DNA of 64,000 nucleotides, from the NCBI GenBank assembly GCA_030280995.1, contig JASXTE010000001.1, forward strand, positions 10,201,001-10,265,000. The letters run 5' to 3'. Position 1 is the stretch's first letter. Every line of letters begins with the position of its first letter. The DNA comes from Hemileia vastatrix (lineage: Eukaryota; Basidiomycota; Pucciniomycetes; Pucciniales; Zaghouaniaceae). Of the stretch, positions 23,940 through 35,751 are shown in pieces. The notes beneath the pieces are model-generated. The model did no database searches, was not told where the DNA came from, and saw nothing but the letters and a program-made list of their open reading frames with translations. A program made the position numbers and the translations under genes.

Positions 23940-25062
23940 GCGACCTAAACTCATGTTTTTGGCGGGGGATTGGAGACGAGAAACCCGCAAGCTTTTCAGG
24001 TTTTGCTGTAAGTTAGATATAAATCTATACTATTTCTTCTGTGATGGTGCTGTTGGTGCTGTGAATCTCACCTCACTTCAAAGTGTAACATAACATAAAG
24101 TGCAGAAGCTTTGGGTTGTTTGTATTATATTACATTAGTGGGTCTCAAACATGGAAAATGTGGAAATACATTAAATTCATTTCTAGTCGTAAAAAAATAG
24201 GAATCTCCTCCATGTGAAGTCATCAAAAGAAGGATTATTAGGAGTAAAAGACATCATAATTGAAATTTTATAAATTACTTTTTTGATTGAAAAAAATGAG
24301 ATTTTCTGAGGGTTGATTTGCCATGTTTGAGACCCCCTATTATGTACACCTTATAATTATTATATAATTTGGCACCCTATCACAAAAAAAGCTCTTCTGT
24401 GGGTCATGGCTAATGCTTTCTTTCTTGGGAAATTATGAGATCATGATGTGGGCAGTTATAGATGAATTTCAATTGAAATCATGCTTAAGTTTCGGGATAG
24501 GCACAATCCCAGCTCACTTTTTCGGGGTGGTAGGTCCTCGTGTGAGTCGGAAAACCACATTTCTGTTTAACCAACCCCCTGTCGCAACTCTCAGACAAGC
24601 AGCGTGTGGCCGTATAAAATGTTAATTTTTGGATATGTATTGCTTCTCTTCTGGGGGTTTTTAAACAAACTAATCGACTTCATAAAGTATGTACATGTGT
24701 AATTGATGGCGACTTCATTTACCGCATCTTTATTGATTAAACATCTCCCATTAAATCCATCACAATACCAACTTGGTTGCTACATATTCTGGTATGCACC
24801 CTCTTCAACTTCCTATCCCTATTCCTTGTGCCGCAAACAAATTGGGAGTCCTGTTAAACGTTGACCTTCTGGATTTAATATTTGAGCGCGTAAGTGTTTT
24901 TGTGGGAGAATGAAATGATCATTTGCGCGCTTGAAAATGTCGTCTATTTTCAATAGTTGATTCAAGAGTCTTATTTTCTTCTCATTTCGTCAGCTTTCTC
25001 CTTCAGAACTTTTCCTGTGTCTTACTGTTTGTCAGCAGTGGCACTTTGCTGCTTTCCGACGT
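23940..25062. other. Intergenic region, no gene seen
   Basis: No supported coding region. The stretch near 24480-24620 is less AT-rich (CGGGATAGGCACAATCCCAG) but has no convincing homology that I recognise. The last few hundred bases would contain the promoter of the leucine-rich-repeat gene. Confidence 0.5.
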
Positions 25063-27165
25063 TTGTACCATCAACTTTGGTTTCCTCTTCCCCCCCTCAC
25101 ATCGACATCTTCAACTCAACCATCAAAACATTCCATTGAGTTCCATGAGTATTTGAAACACCTCAACTCAATGAAAACTCCTACTCGCTTAAATAATGAT
25201 GATTTGGTGGATCCCGTTCCAAATCAGGGTCATTATTTTCACTCTTTCACTGGCGCTCGTGCCACATTGAAAATTCTCAAAATAAGTCCTATAACATCTG
25301 CAGTAGTGCATAAACTTCCCGATCTCCTTGAATTATCCCCTTGGCTCACTTCTCTTCAAATCACGTCAACAAGTCGCGCAACATCTAAACTGTTGTCCTC
25401 TGATTTTCTTGCTCAGAAAATTTTACATCTTAATGATTTGGTTGAAATAAATATAGAAGGTGTTATATGGAAAGGCCCAAGCGGAATGGACAACATCCTG
25501 GCCGCCGTTTCCAAAGCGTTCTCCCGAGACTATTACATCCTAAACTCGAACACCTCACGTGAGTTGGATTGCAGAAAGTTACGCTCTTCCCAGCGGACAG
25601 GTGGACTTGAAAGTCTTAGCATTTCTAGGTCTCAAGATCTCACTGACGGTGGTCTTCTTCAATATGTGTGCCCCTCATTTTCCATATTAAATTCACTAAA
25701 TCTTTCCTTTGTGCCTTCGTGTGGAGCTTCACTAAGACAGCTCAGTTTGGTTGATTGTCCCAAGCTAACATGGTTAGGGCTCTCTTGCCTAGCTTATCAT
25801 GCGAGTTCCCTGGAATATTTACGACTAGGGAAGCTAGAATCAGTTTTTTGTTTACATGATGAATATTTAATTCTCGAGAAAGTGCGAAATGCAATTAGTA
25901 ATTTTGTAGAACTAGACTCACCCAGCGCAATAAAGTTAGTCACCAAGTATTTGGGTCAGGATGCCGAGCATCTTGGAAACACTGAAACAACCAACGATTT
26001 AAATACAAACCATACAATGTCCCCTCTCTCGGATTCTCAATGGGTTAACCAAGGACCAGAGTCAAATTTTAAGTTGTGGTTGGCCATAGATTGGTTTGCT
26101 GGCTGTTGTCCCAAACTACAAACTATTGAATTGGAGGATATCCCTCAGTCATTCCTTCACTCAACTAATTCACTTAGTCGCTTGCAACATCTCAAATCTC
26201 TCCGACTTAGCCGCTGTTTCTTCAACGCAGACTTCTTAAGCCGCTTGACCCAGATCAAAAATCTTTCTTTGATTTGTTGCAAAATAACGGGTAGACTTCC
26301 GGTGAAATGTTGGCACCAACTAGAGTCACTTACTATTTTATCAGGCAGCTTGTTGGTTGAAGATCTTTGGATCCTGTTGGCCCCTGATAGACACTTACGC
26401 AAGATATCTCTGGATAGCGTTGGTAGCATTCTTTTTGAATCAGTGCGTATTTTTTCTTTTTTTCCAAACCTATGATATTTTTGGTCCTCTAGTTTTGTGT
26501 CAAGATTAATATGGTGTATTAGTATTGGGCTTTTTATATGATGTGTTTTCAACCCTAATGCAACTGATGATTACTATTGAAATATTCTTGTTCATTGTCC
26601 TCTTGAATTGGTATTTCAGTGGCCATATTCTTCCATTTCCGTACGAGACTTATCCACATTCACATCACCGTCTTCTAAAGACTTGATGGATCCACAACTG
26701 TCCCCTTATCGTTCTTTGGATGTTTTATCAGTTCATTTACCCCCCGATCAACTCATTTATTTATTGTCACTCGGGAAATCTTTAGAAAGTGTGGCACTTT
26801 TCGGATGGACCAATGAAGAGCCCAGAAAATTTAACTTTGACGTTAAACCCACTTATTCGCATAAATTTGTAGCTGATTCAATCCCTCGATTGTTCTTGGT
26901 GCTCTGGCAAATACTCATTTGGATACTTGAAATGATTGGAATTAAATTAATACCTCTTAATCGAAGTTTTTTTACAGTTTACTATGAGGACGATATATTA
27001 GGCGAAAGAAGTGCTCAACATGTTACAAAAAGAAATTTACCCCGTATGGTAAGAGCATCGGGTGGATTGAATAGTATGGAGACTGTGGTGGGCAAAAGGT
27101 TGCTCCGCGAGGAAATTGTTCAATTGAAAATAAAATGTCCCAATTTGACAAATGTTTGGGTCTGA
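25063..27165 (+). CDS. Leucine-rich-repeat protein (RNI-like), two exons
   Basis: Exons 25063-26442 and 26620-27165 give about 641 residues. The 177-bp intron runs GTGCGT to TTTCAG and joins codons without loss of frame. Repeats of the LxxLxLxx type are clear, for example GGLESLSISRSQDLTDGGLL, LRQLSLVDCPKLTWLGLSCL, LQTIELEDIPQS and LKSLRLSRCFFN. This is the ribonuclease-inhibitor-like fold of F-box/LRR adaptors, but I see no F-box at the N-terminus. The start could instead be the ATG at about 25171 (MKTPTRLNNDD). A hydrophobic segment (LFLVLWQILIWILEMIGIKL) in exon 2 is unusual for an LRR adaptor. Likely a single-copy host gene with a role in protein-protein contact; the exact role is unknown. 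Confidence 0.75.
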
Positions 27166-29178
27166 AAATCATTTTTACTTTGCTACACTAGAAGTCCGGT
27201 TGGCAATCACATGCTTGATTTTGTAATTTTAAAAACACAATAAATTTATTCAAATCGGAAGGGTTCCAAGTTTTAACATATTTTTAGACAATATTTAATT
27301 GATATAGTGTTTTTCAAGTTTTTTCAGTGACAACCCAATATTATTTACTCCTACATCATTCCTCACCAAAATATGTTTGATCACCTTATTCCAAGTGCCA
27401 CCCGAGCTTAACTACGAATTTGGAATATGTATAAAGTTAAAAAAAAATTCTTGGTAAGAGGTGTGTATCAAAGTAACCAGGTAAGTCCTAATTGGCAGAC
27501 TTCAATTAATCTTACTCTAGCGATGAGGATTATGATCATGAAGTTTACAGGTTCATTGAATGAAAATATCAAGTACAAAGATCAAGTAAATACTGATACG
27601 CTATTCATTTTGTTAACCAAAGAAAGTATCCGGGCCAAATTGTAAAACACGAAGAACAAATTTTATGAACTTTTCCCTTGATTCTTTGAGAATTAACTTC
27701 TCACCCTCAACAACCTCATGTTCATAATCTACGCAATACAATTATAGTTGTCAAAGTGCATAGATTGTTAATGTGACATCTACAATTACTCTGGTGTTTT
27801 CCAGAGTCTTGTTGCCTCATACTGTGCAACACGTGTATATACCATTTGTTCAATATAATATCTATTTTGTTTTGTGATGTGAATCATGTTGTATTTTATT
27901 TCATTTTGGTGGGGTCAAGTCAACTATTGCAGTCCAGACAAAACCCAGAAACAAAAATTCTGCTACTTAAATTTGATGAAAATTAGTTTGAATTAATATA
28001 ATGCTCAAGGGTCATGATTTGTGAAATCAGAGGATTTGGAGGTTTTTTATCTGGGAAGTTTAAGATAACACTTTTCATCCTTGTAGATAAAAAAATAAAC
28101 ATAATAATAATAAAATAAAATAAAAGACTTTTGCTGAGCTAGAAGCTTTAGCCTTCTGTAGTGTTTTATAGTAATTTTGATGAGATTTTTGGCTCAGGGT
28201 ATTAGCTCAGGGCAGGAGATACTCTCGTAGTGGATGGTAGAGGATTAGGAATCAATGCTTTTCATAATATTAAGTGTCACGGCTATATGCAATCATAGGG
28301 TTTGCTGCGGTGTAGGTGAGTATGCCACAACAAGCTTAAGGGACTATGAAATATTATTTAAACAATTTTTCATCTGATTGCAGAGTAGTTATCAGCAGGC
28401 AATATTTTTTTAATCTATAGATCTTTCATATTCGGATTTATTATGCAAAATTTCTAAGTCAGTAGGTGCCGTAATATACTTGAAGGTTTAATATGACAAA
28501 TTGGTGCTTTTCAGATTCAAGTATAAGAGAAAAGAAATCTTGCCTTCATCGATAACTGGTCTTGAATTTTGACCAGACTTTACTCCTACCACCTTTACAA
28601 CCTTGGCTAAGTTTCTGGAATCATTGCTAAATGCCTTAATTTATCTATCGGGATATATAGTTTTTAGCTGGGTAGTGTGAAACAAGCCATGGAGCCTGTT
28701 TATAAGGGATATGTACGAGCTAATTTTAACATGAAGAAATAGTAGCTAAGATCTCTAGAGTTGCAAATATGCAACCTAATACTATCACACATTGAAAGAT
28801 AGATGAGTTATTTTGAGGCCAGTGAAGAAATTGAAGATCGGAAAATCCCTCTTCACTTGATTCTAGAAAGGAATGACATACTCTATTGCTCATATAGCCA
28901 CTTAATATCCTTGAACGTCATGCAGTCATGTAGTGTTATTGGGTTATACAAGCCATTCTCACTCTTATATGTTCCCTGGCATGTATTTGTAATTACACCA
29001 ACAGAGTGTTTCGTTGACGGACATACAGCGGACCTTTCCGTTAAGGGGTTGGAGGGGCCCATGTGCCAAAACTCAAACAGAATCTAAAGATTTTGTTTAG
29101 CGGTTGGGCAATTAAGTACTTGATCGATTGAAAGTTTCTGATCACCAAGCACCTCAACGGAGGCTGTGTCCTGGCAAG
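27166..29178. other. Intergenic region, no supported gene
   Basis: Short open frames near 27427 and 28803 show no family signature and no splice support. The sequence is AT-rich, with an ATAATAATAA-type run near 28100. Confidence 0.45.
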
Positions 29179-29412
29179 ATGGAAAATAAGGAGACTAAGG
29201 ATGAACGTGAGTTATGGAAGTACCCAATGCTCATTGCTTGCTGAAAAAACTCCTTACAGAACCCAACCAAGATTCTTTGCTGTGTGCACAGTGGCTGCTA
29301 AAGCGTCTTGGAGAGCGGGACAAATATCGTCATGGACTTCTTGGGCGGCTATGGAGGTGGGTCATTGATCTGACACTACTCAACAATGGGAAAGTCTAGT
29401 ACTGACTTGTCT

Positions 29413-29450
<38 letters not shown>

Positions 29451-30824
29451 TCTCTCCCCAGAGTCATTCTGGTCCAGGCAATTGAGCGCGTTGGAACTGC
29501 TGAAGATTGGTTTTTGCGCTCAGAACTCTATGCGCGGTTTTCACTTCTCTTCCCCGACCTCAACCTGCACCCGTTCCCGTTTCTCGGTGCGACCGCCCTC
29601 AGTCTACTTGCCGTCATTCGTCTGGTAGTCTCTCAGCCGTCCCTTGCTGCCCATCTCCGGGTGACTGCCATCCCGCTCTTCCACACCGCTTGCCTTGTCG
29701 CTCGTCTTTCAGCTGGCACCAATGCTGTGCTATGTATCCCCTCCGCCCGGCGCTGGTTATGCTACTGGCTTGTTTATACTCTTCTCTCCCTCCTTGAAGT
29801 TTTCACCGTCAGCACTCCAGCTCATCCCCCACTTGTATATCCTCATCTTTCCTCCTCTATTGTCATACGTCCTTCTAGACAAAAATGGTCAACACGGACC
29901 TCATTTCTCCAAAGAATTACCTTTTTGGGGACATTGATCCGCTCAGTTTTCTCTCGGCCCACTCCCCGTACTTCCAACCCCAACTCCAACCCAGTTACCG
30001 TCAAAATTCCTCTGTCACAGTATCTTGCAGGCTCTCATCCCGCTATATATCAATTTATCAGAGCCTTATTTCTTCGCTGGTGCTCTATGACTGATGGAAA
30101 AAACTCTGAGCTAATTTGTGAAACCTTACTGGGATTTTTTTTTCGTTCTTCACTGTCTTCTCATTCTGCCCGAACTGTCAAAATAGTGATGGTAGAGCCG
30201 GGTTGTGACGATCAAGTTCAACATGACAATAAGGCTGGACAAGACTGCTTATTGTCTAGATCACCAGAATCCCACACCACTGTGTCAATGGCTCCATCGT
30301 ATAATCTCCCTCAACCTGCACAAAACTACTCTTCCCATGATTCCTCTGGTGTATTTGACACACCAGGGGTTGAGTCAAAAGCAGCACTGCCACTTCGTCC
30401 ATCATTTTTACAACATCAAACTGCTGATCACTTAACAAAGTCTTCTCTAGGGTATAGTTTGTCGTCTTCAATTAGTTTTCCTGAGAATACACATTTTGGT
30501 CATTTTTCACCCACCTGCACATCCTCCAATGCCAACTTAGGTAAACAGTCCTATCCCATGACCAGGAGAGCTTTTTCTACTCCCGAAAATCACACTTTTT
30601 CCTCAATCTATTCCACTCCCTCAAAGTCTGATTTAAAGTCAGCACAAGAGGAAAAAGTTAGCTCATCAGATTTCATTTTCAACAGAGAGATAGAATTAAA
30701 TCCCACCACAATTGAAAGTAAGGACGATTCCAATGGGGATCGAGAAGGAAAAAAAGCTCTGAGTTCACTTTGTGGTAGTGAAATAAATGCTTGGGAGAAT
30801 GTAATTGCTCAATTTGGTGGATAG
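29179..30824 (+). CDS. Three-exon membrane protein with TB2/DP1/HVA22-like segment (tentative)
   Basis: Exons 29179-29206, 29260-29356 and 29462-30824 give about 495 residues. Introns are GTGAGT to TTACAG (53 bp) and GTGGGT to CCCCAG (105 bp, with a CT repeat); both joins keep frame. The N-terminal half has several hydrophobic stretches: ATALSLLAVIRLVV, IPLFHTACLVARL, and RRWLCYWLVYTLLSLLEV. The last resembles the W-x-Y-W hairpin of REEP/Yop1 (TB2/DP1/HVA22) endoplasmic-reticulum-shaping proteins, but the flanking conserved parts are weak, so this is only a guess. The C-terminal half is Ser/Thr/Pro-rich and probably disordered. It seems intact. Confidence 0.65.
29413..29458. repeat. CT dinucleotide microsatellite in intron 2
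   Basis: About 17 CT units directly before the CCCCAG acceptor, so the repeat serves as an unusually long polypyrimidine tract. Length variation here could be polymorphic. Confidence 0.85.
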
Positions 30825-31768
30825 AAGAAAGTAGTTTTGGGCATGGGTTTCAAATGTGAATGTATTTTTATTGTTGTGTTACGAAGAGATCCATATATAG
30901 TGTTACGTTGGTAAATTTTCTGTCTGTGTGTTTACGTGATCACATTTGAGAGTGAAAATTGCAAATTTTGATGCATATAGGATAACCTTACTGCCAAATT
31001 TCAATGTTTATGTTCAAACACCACAAAAAATTAAGAGGCACCTACTAGCATTTGCCTATCCCTATATTCAGTTTTGATTTAAGAGTAAATTTGATTTGAT
31101 ATTGCATGAGGTAGTGTGCTCATTGTTCAGTGCGCAGTCTTTCCAGAAGAATTACAGCTGAGCTGAGGATTGAGTTAAGTCAAAGATAGGGATTGGCACC
31201 TGCTATCAGGTGCCCAAGTTTTCTTTCTGGTGAAAAGTTTTATTTTTATTTTTTTTCCGCAAAACTGTACCAACCATTTTTAGTATAGCTATAAAACAAA
31301 TTTTTAATTTTCTACAAAGATTTTCACCTCTTCATCTTATTTTTTTTTTTAAGAACAATAACCCTGCATTGTGGTAGTCTCATGTGACTGGCCAAGTGGC
31401 AAAACCAGGATATGCAATAGGCAAAAATGTAAAAAAGTCGAAGTTGAATGTATATATTTTACATTTATGTGATCGATAAGCATGCAACCAAAAAAATATC
31501 TCGGTGGTGCAGAAACTGGAGATAATAAACAATAAAACAATAACATACTGATCAAACACAATTTAAAAAATTATCAAGTGCTTAGACGACGTCTAATAAG
31601 AGCAGGATCTATGAAGCCAAAACTATAAAGCATTAAGCTTGAAAAATAGTTCTCACACACTTTCATCCTGCAGTAAACCGGAGACTTTCATCATGAAAAT
31701 CTGGGTTGACAGATTTTTTGACATCTGTTCCTCCAATTTTAGGCCAGGAATCTACTAGGAGCTTTCAA
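30825..31768. other. Intergenic region between convergent genes
   Basis: AT-rich, no gene seen. It holds the 3' ends of two convergent transcription units. Confidence 0.5.
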
Positions 31769-33865
31769 CTACCAATCTGACAATGCCTCATCTATCTCTT
31801 TAATCAAAATCTCATTGAATCCCTTAGGATTATCGAAGTAAACCCTATGCAAATAAAATTATATGAAGAAACCTCAGTTCAAACTCATCACTATGCTTAA
31901 ACAACATAAAAAATAAATCTTTACCAATGTCCGGAATGGGGATTAAGTAGCACTTTGGTTTGTTTTTTCCTTCGCTCTTTCTCGTGCTCACTCAGGTCGC
32001 TGCTTGGTAATTTAGAATCACTTAAGATTTTTTGGCATGCGCGACCACCTGCGGGGTCCATCCAATCGCTTGAATTTAATTGAAACCAAATTAAAGAGAC
32101 GGTTTTAATCGCACATCATTTTAAGGTAATAGAAAATTAAACGAGACAGCTTACTTCTCGCCATAAACAAAAGTTACTGGACATTTAACCTGATGGATTC
32201 GCTTTACCAATGGCACCCTCGCGTAGGCTCCAGGTGCAAGAATATGTGCCAAAGCATACTCTCCTGATCCTTTTCCACGGCAAATCTTTAAATTAATGAA
32301 TATTAGCTAATTACTCTTAAAAATAACTGCTTTTTTACTCTTTCAAGATTTTGGCTTGTAATCGAAATAACGAATGCACATACCTGATATAAATAATCAA
32401 ATAATTCTTTTTGTACATCGCTCGGAAATATAGCAAACCTTCTTGAAGCATATACTGACACAATTGTCGGACCATAAAAAGCCGATAATCGAATAATTTG
32501 AAAAGGGGAAATCTGAAAACAATTTAGAAAATCACTAATTGCAGGCAATGCATAGATAATAAAAAGCTTGTAAATTATTTTATAATCTTTTGTTACATTA
32601 GCTTCCCACAACTTAGACCACCATGTATTAGGAGCTTTGGGTTTTGCTCCACTTGTGCTAGTATTATCGTTTGATTGGTCAACGGCAGACTTAACATTTG
32701 GGTCTGTATTGGTTGCAGCATCGTTTGACGTAGGACCTGCAAGCATTTCTTGTTGCAATAGTTGCTCAGTGTTTTCATCAACTTCCGAAGGCTGAAGCTC
32801 TGAGTTGGGAGTTTCGTAAGGACTTTCCGGCACTCCAACAGGGGAAACTAAAACAAGCTATGGAAGAAAATATGATATTAGCACTAAATAACTCGGTAAA
32901 TGCAGTAGGAATATGATTGATCACCTTGTGGACACGTTCTGGATAGTTAATGGCATAAGCTGTAGCAAGATAACCGCCAAGACTATGTCCTTTGGAGACC
33001 AAATCATGATATTTGAGTTAACAACATAACCGAATTTCTTCCTTTTAACTCACCCACAATGGTCATCTTTCCAATACCTTCTTGCTTTCTAAAATTGGGT
33101 AGATTTGATCATGCGTTTTTAAATTTATGAATTTCGCGTCACATTGCTTATCAAAATTCGTTAATGATAAACATTTACATAATTATGAAGTACTTGCCGG
33201 AACTCTTCTAGTCCACCGAGAAAAAAATTCTCTGCCTCTCGGACACGATTTTGGGCCATTTCATGAGTATCTGACTTGCCACAAGATGAAGTTTTGATTC
33301 GGGGAAATGGAGGGCGACTGGAAAGACCCATTCCAAGCCAATCCAAAGCATATGTCCTAACGCCAGTCATTTTGGCTAAGTTGGTGAGTTACATGAAATA
33401 AGTCTCCACTGAATTTGTGATATCTGAATTCTTGAATCACACACCAAGTATGCTCAGCTGCTGAAAATAGAATCCTAGACCGCCGCCATATCCATGTAAA
33501 AGAACCAAGGGCATTTCTCTAGAACCATTTTGGATACCTGCAGTTGAAGTGGAGCGTGGTACACCGATTTCCAAGCAGTTTAGGTAAAGCTCACTATTGC
33601 TAATGCCTGCAAGTTTAACCTGTTTGAGAACGGCTGCAACTTGATCAGATGGAAGGAGAGATGGGAAATTAGACTGATCGTCGAGATGAGGAGTATGAAG
33701 AGCGACTCCAACACTGTCGAGGCCCCGCCTAAGAAGAACGTTCTGAGCGAGAGTGCCAAGAGAACTGTGAGAGTTGTACCACCAATAGGAAAATGAAGAC
33801 CCCCACGCGCTCGGAAACGTCCAGGAGCTGGATGGAGCAGTGGATTGAATATTTGAGAGAGGCAT
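31769..33865 (-). CDS. Alpha/beta hydrolase of the ABHD4/ABHD5 (Cld1) group, eight exons
   Basis: Exons on -: 33865-33445, 33375-33194, 33084-33054, 32989-32925, 32857-32384, 32285-32155, 32068-31925 and 31844-31769, 507 residues. All introns are 64-109 bp with GT and AG ends and all phases fit. Motifs in order: LHGYGGGLGFY (oxyanion region), LDWLGMGLSSRP, VGHSLGGYLA with the nucleophile serine, SPFQIIRL, FVYGENDWMDPAGG with the likely acid, and NPHSGHWVYFDNP with the catalytic histidine. This pattern is that of CGI-58/ABHD4 and the yeast cardiolipin deacylase Cld1, so an acyl hydrolase of phospholipids, perhaps mitochondrial, is likely. An inserted Ser/Asn/Thr-rich stretch (residues about 260-310) is longer than usual. 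Start chosen at the ATG at 33865. Confidence 0.9.
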
Positions 33866-34159
33866 ATTGGAGTAGTGTTGTAACCTCTTGCCACAAGTAC
33901 GATTAAGCAATTCACAAATGTTTTGTATCCTTTAATTCTCGTCACGTACTGCGCAATTCACCGTTTTTTTTTTTCTTTTACAATGAGCTTGGGATCTGAG
34001 CATCCTACCCAAATAGGGTCATCAAAGGAGGGGCACTGACACTGATCCAGCCATGAACATCCAATGCAAACAGGCGAATATTGGGTACTAGGGATATAAG
34101 CTTGTAGATGCACATTTTAAAATTCAAGAGCAATTCTTGATACTCAACATCGAAAAAGC
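33866..34159. other. Upstream region of the hydrolase gene
   Basis: About 300 bp without gene. It should contain the promoter of the hydrolase gene on -. No clear TATA box was identified. Confidence 0.4.
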
Positions 34160-34170
34160 ACTAGCACCTG

Positions 34171-34172
<2 letters not shown>

Positions 34173-34205
<33 letters not shown>

Positions 34206-34222
34206 CTTACAATCTCACCCGA
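34173..34222 (-). mobile_element. Extremely 5'-truncated LINE: 50-bp tail with 13-bp target duplication
   Basis: A run of T (a poly-A tail on -) is followed by AATTTCTTACAATCTCACCC. Perfect copies of ACTAGCACCTGTT flank it (34160-34172 and 34223-34235). The same end, ACAATCTCACCC next to poly-T, is seen at 57420-57450 in a longer LINE fragment, so both come from one family by target-primed reverse transcription. Confidence 0.88.
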
Positions 34223-34442
34223 ACTAGCACCTGTTAGGAAGCTCATAATTTTACAGATACAGTTTGTGCATAGGCGCCTACTAGGAGGTTTTGGACAAGA
34301 GCTTATATCTGGTTTCAGTGATTAAATAAATCATCATTTAAGAATGCTGCTGATGCTACAGCTTAAACTTGTAGAGAATGATGCCTTGCAAAACCTGGGA
34401 AAGATCTCCGGTGCACCCGTGTTGTGGGTACACCTCGCACTG

Positions 34443-34513
34443 GTTTCCTTAGCTCAGTGGTTAGAGCAACTAACATGTCATAAGTGGTCACAGGTTCGAC
34501 TCCTGTAGGGGAC
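34443..34513 (+). tRNA. tRNA-like gene with degenerate anticodon arm
   Basis: A cloverleaf can be drawn: acceptor GTTTCCT with AGGGGAC, D-arm GCTC and GAGC, T-arm ACAGG-TTCGACT-CCTGT. A-box (TAGCTCAGTGG) and B-box (GGTTCGACTCC) are well kept. The anticodon arm ACTAA-CATGTCA-TAAGT has one mismatch and lacks U33, so the anticodon (TGT in this fold) is not trustworthy. It may be a pseudo-tRNA or the head of a SINE. Confidence 0.5.
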
Positions 34514-34629
34514 ACTATCCTTTTCCTCCTTAATAACCCGGAGGCTACACTATATACTGATGGAAGACTAGCTAAGTACATAGTATGGTAACACCATAAC
34601 AAAACTTAGAGGCCTGTCTAAAAAAAAAA
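34443..34629 (+). mobile_element. Possible tRNA-derived SINE
   Basis: A tRNA-like head with pol III A and B boxes is followed by a tRNA-unrelated body of about 105 bp and a short A-run at 34620-34629. This is the SINE plan. No target duplication was found, and no second copy is in the window, so the call is tentative. Confidence 0.45.
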
Positions 34630-35332
34630 TATCACCCATTGAAACTTTCCGCCGTGCCACTTCTCGATTATTATTTATTTGCTTACACTAAAGAAGGGTA
34701 GAGAAAAGCCAAAAGGTTTTGCGTAAGGTGAAAAAGTTTATAAAAGTTTGGATTTATGAGACAAGCCATTAAGTTTTAGTTGTATGTACATACATACGTT
34801 AGTTATTAGCCATCTAAAATTCACGGGCAAAAATTGACTTAATTATCAGAGGATTGTATCAAGTGTACATACCTCCAGGATTAGACAATTATTTTGATTA
34901 TCTTGACACAAGAAATGCTGTGAAAGATGAGTGGAGAAAGTTGAGCTGCTGGGAAGCTTTCGCTAATGCTACCTCTCATCATTCAGGAGCCAATTTTTCC
35001 AAATTTTGCTTGCTGCTGATGATCACTTTATTTTACTAATCTTTCAAAAAAAATAAAAAATAAAAAATAAAAAAACTTACTTTTATTTCTATATCAACAA
35101 GCATACGTGACCTCCGCATGGGATTCAATGTGGAATCAGAATATGTGACCCTTGTCTGTGTGGGATTTAGTGTGAAATGAAAATAGCTGGTGGGGGCTGC
35201 TGCATGCAGCTGGGCTTCGCCCAGCAGCCGCGCAGCCCTGTGTATTCAATGGTGAGTCAGTCGGAGTCACTTGAGGCGCCAGCGTGAATGCCAGAAAATA
35301 GGGGATGTAGGTAATAGGCTTTTAATTATAAT
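34630..35332. repeat. Spacer with a dispersed repeat (about 35090-35265) and GC-rich hairpin
   Basis: The segment from AAGCATACGTGACC to GTGTATTCAATGGTGAGTCA recurs, interrupted and diverged, at about 43864-44330 and in part reversed at about 59880-59990. Inside it, GCTGGGCTTCGCCCAGC (35209-35225) is a perfect hairpin. No gene is supported; a short frame at 34854-35039 has no recognisable family. Confidence 0.6.
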
Positions 35333-35751
35333 AGGGGGTATCAATGTTCAGGGATCCGCAATTAGGGATCAGGAATTTTTTTTTCCGGGATCAGACATTA
35401 TTAATTGCGGAAGATTCTTATCCACTAGCCCTGGGGCTAGTGGATAAGAAATCCACGATAATGCATTATCCCGCCTCTTATACCCCAATTTCCATTCCTA
35501 ATTCCTGATCCCAAACTCATCTCATCCATGATGGATTTGCAAGAAAGTCACATGACTCATAATTGCTGATGCCATCTTTAAGTCTTTCCTCACTCTATGC
35601 TACTTAATTTTGGTGGCAAACACTTAAGTTTTTTTTCTATCTACACACCCCAACTGCACATTTGGTGGTGAATTCCCACTTCCCTCATCACATAACCCTT
35701 TCACCAGCAACAATAAAACACCTCTCTACTAGGAAGCTACTTCACTCAACA

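Noticed and set aside
28803..29087. Small gene between the LRR and membrane-protein genes
   Set aside because: No family signature and no splice support; typical chance frame.
34443..34513. Functional tRNA with anticodon TGT or CAT
   Set aside because: Anticodon stem has a mismatch and U33 is missing in the best fold, so the identity is not supported.
34854..35039. Short reading frame with a serine-carboxypeptidase-like look
   Set aside because: Only about 60 residues, no catalytic motif, no splice partner found.
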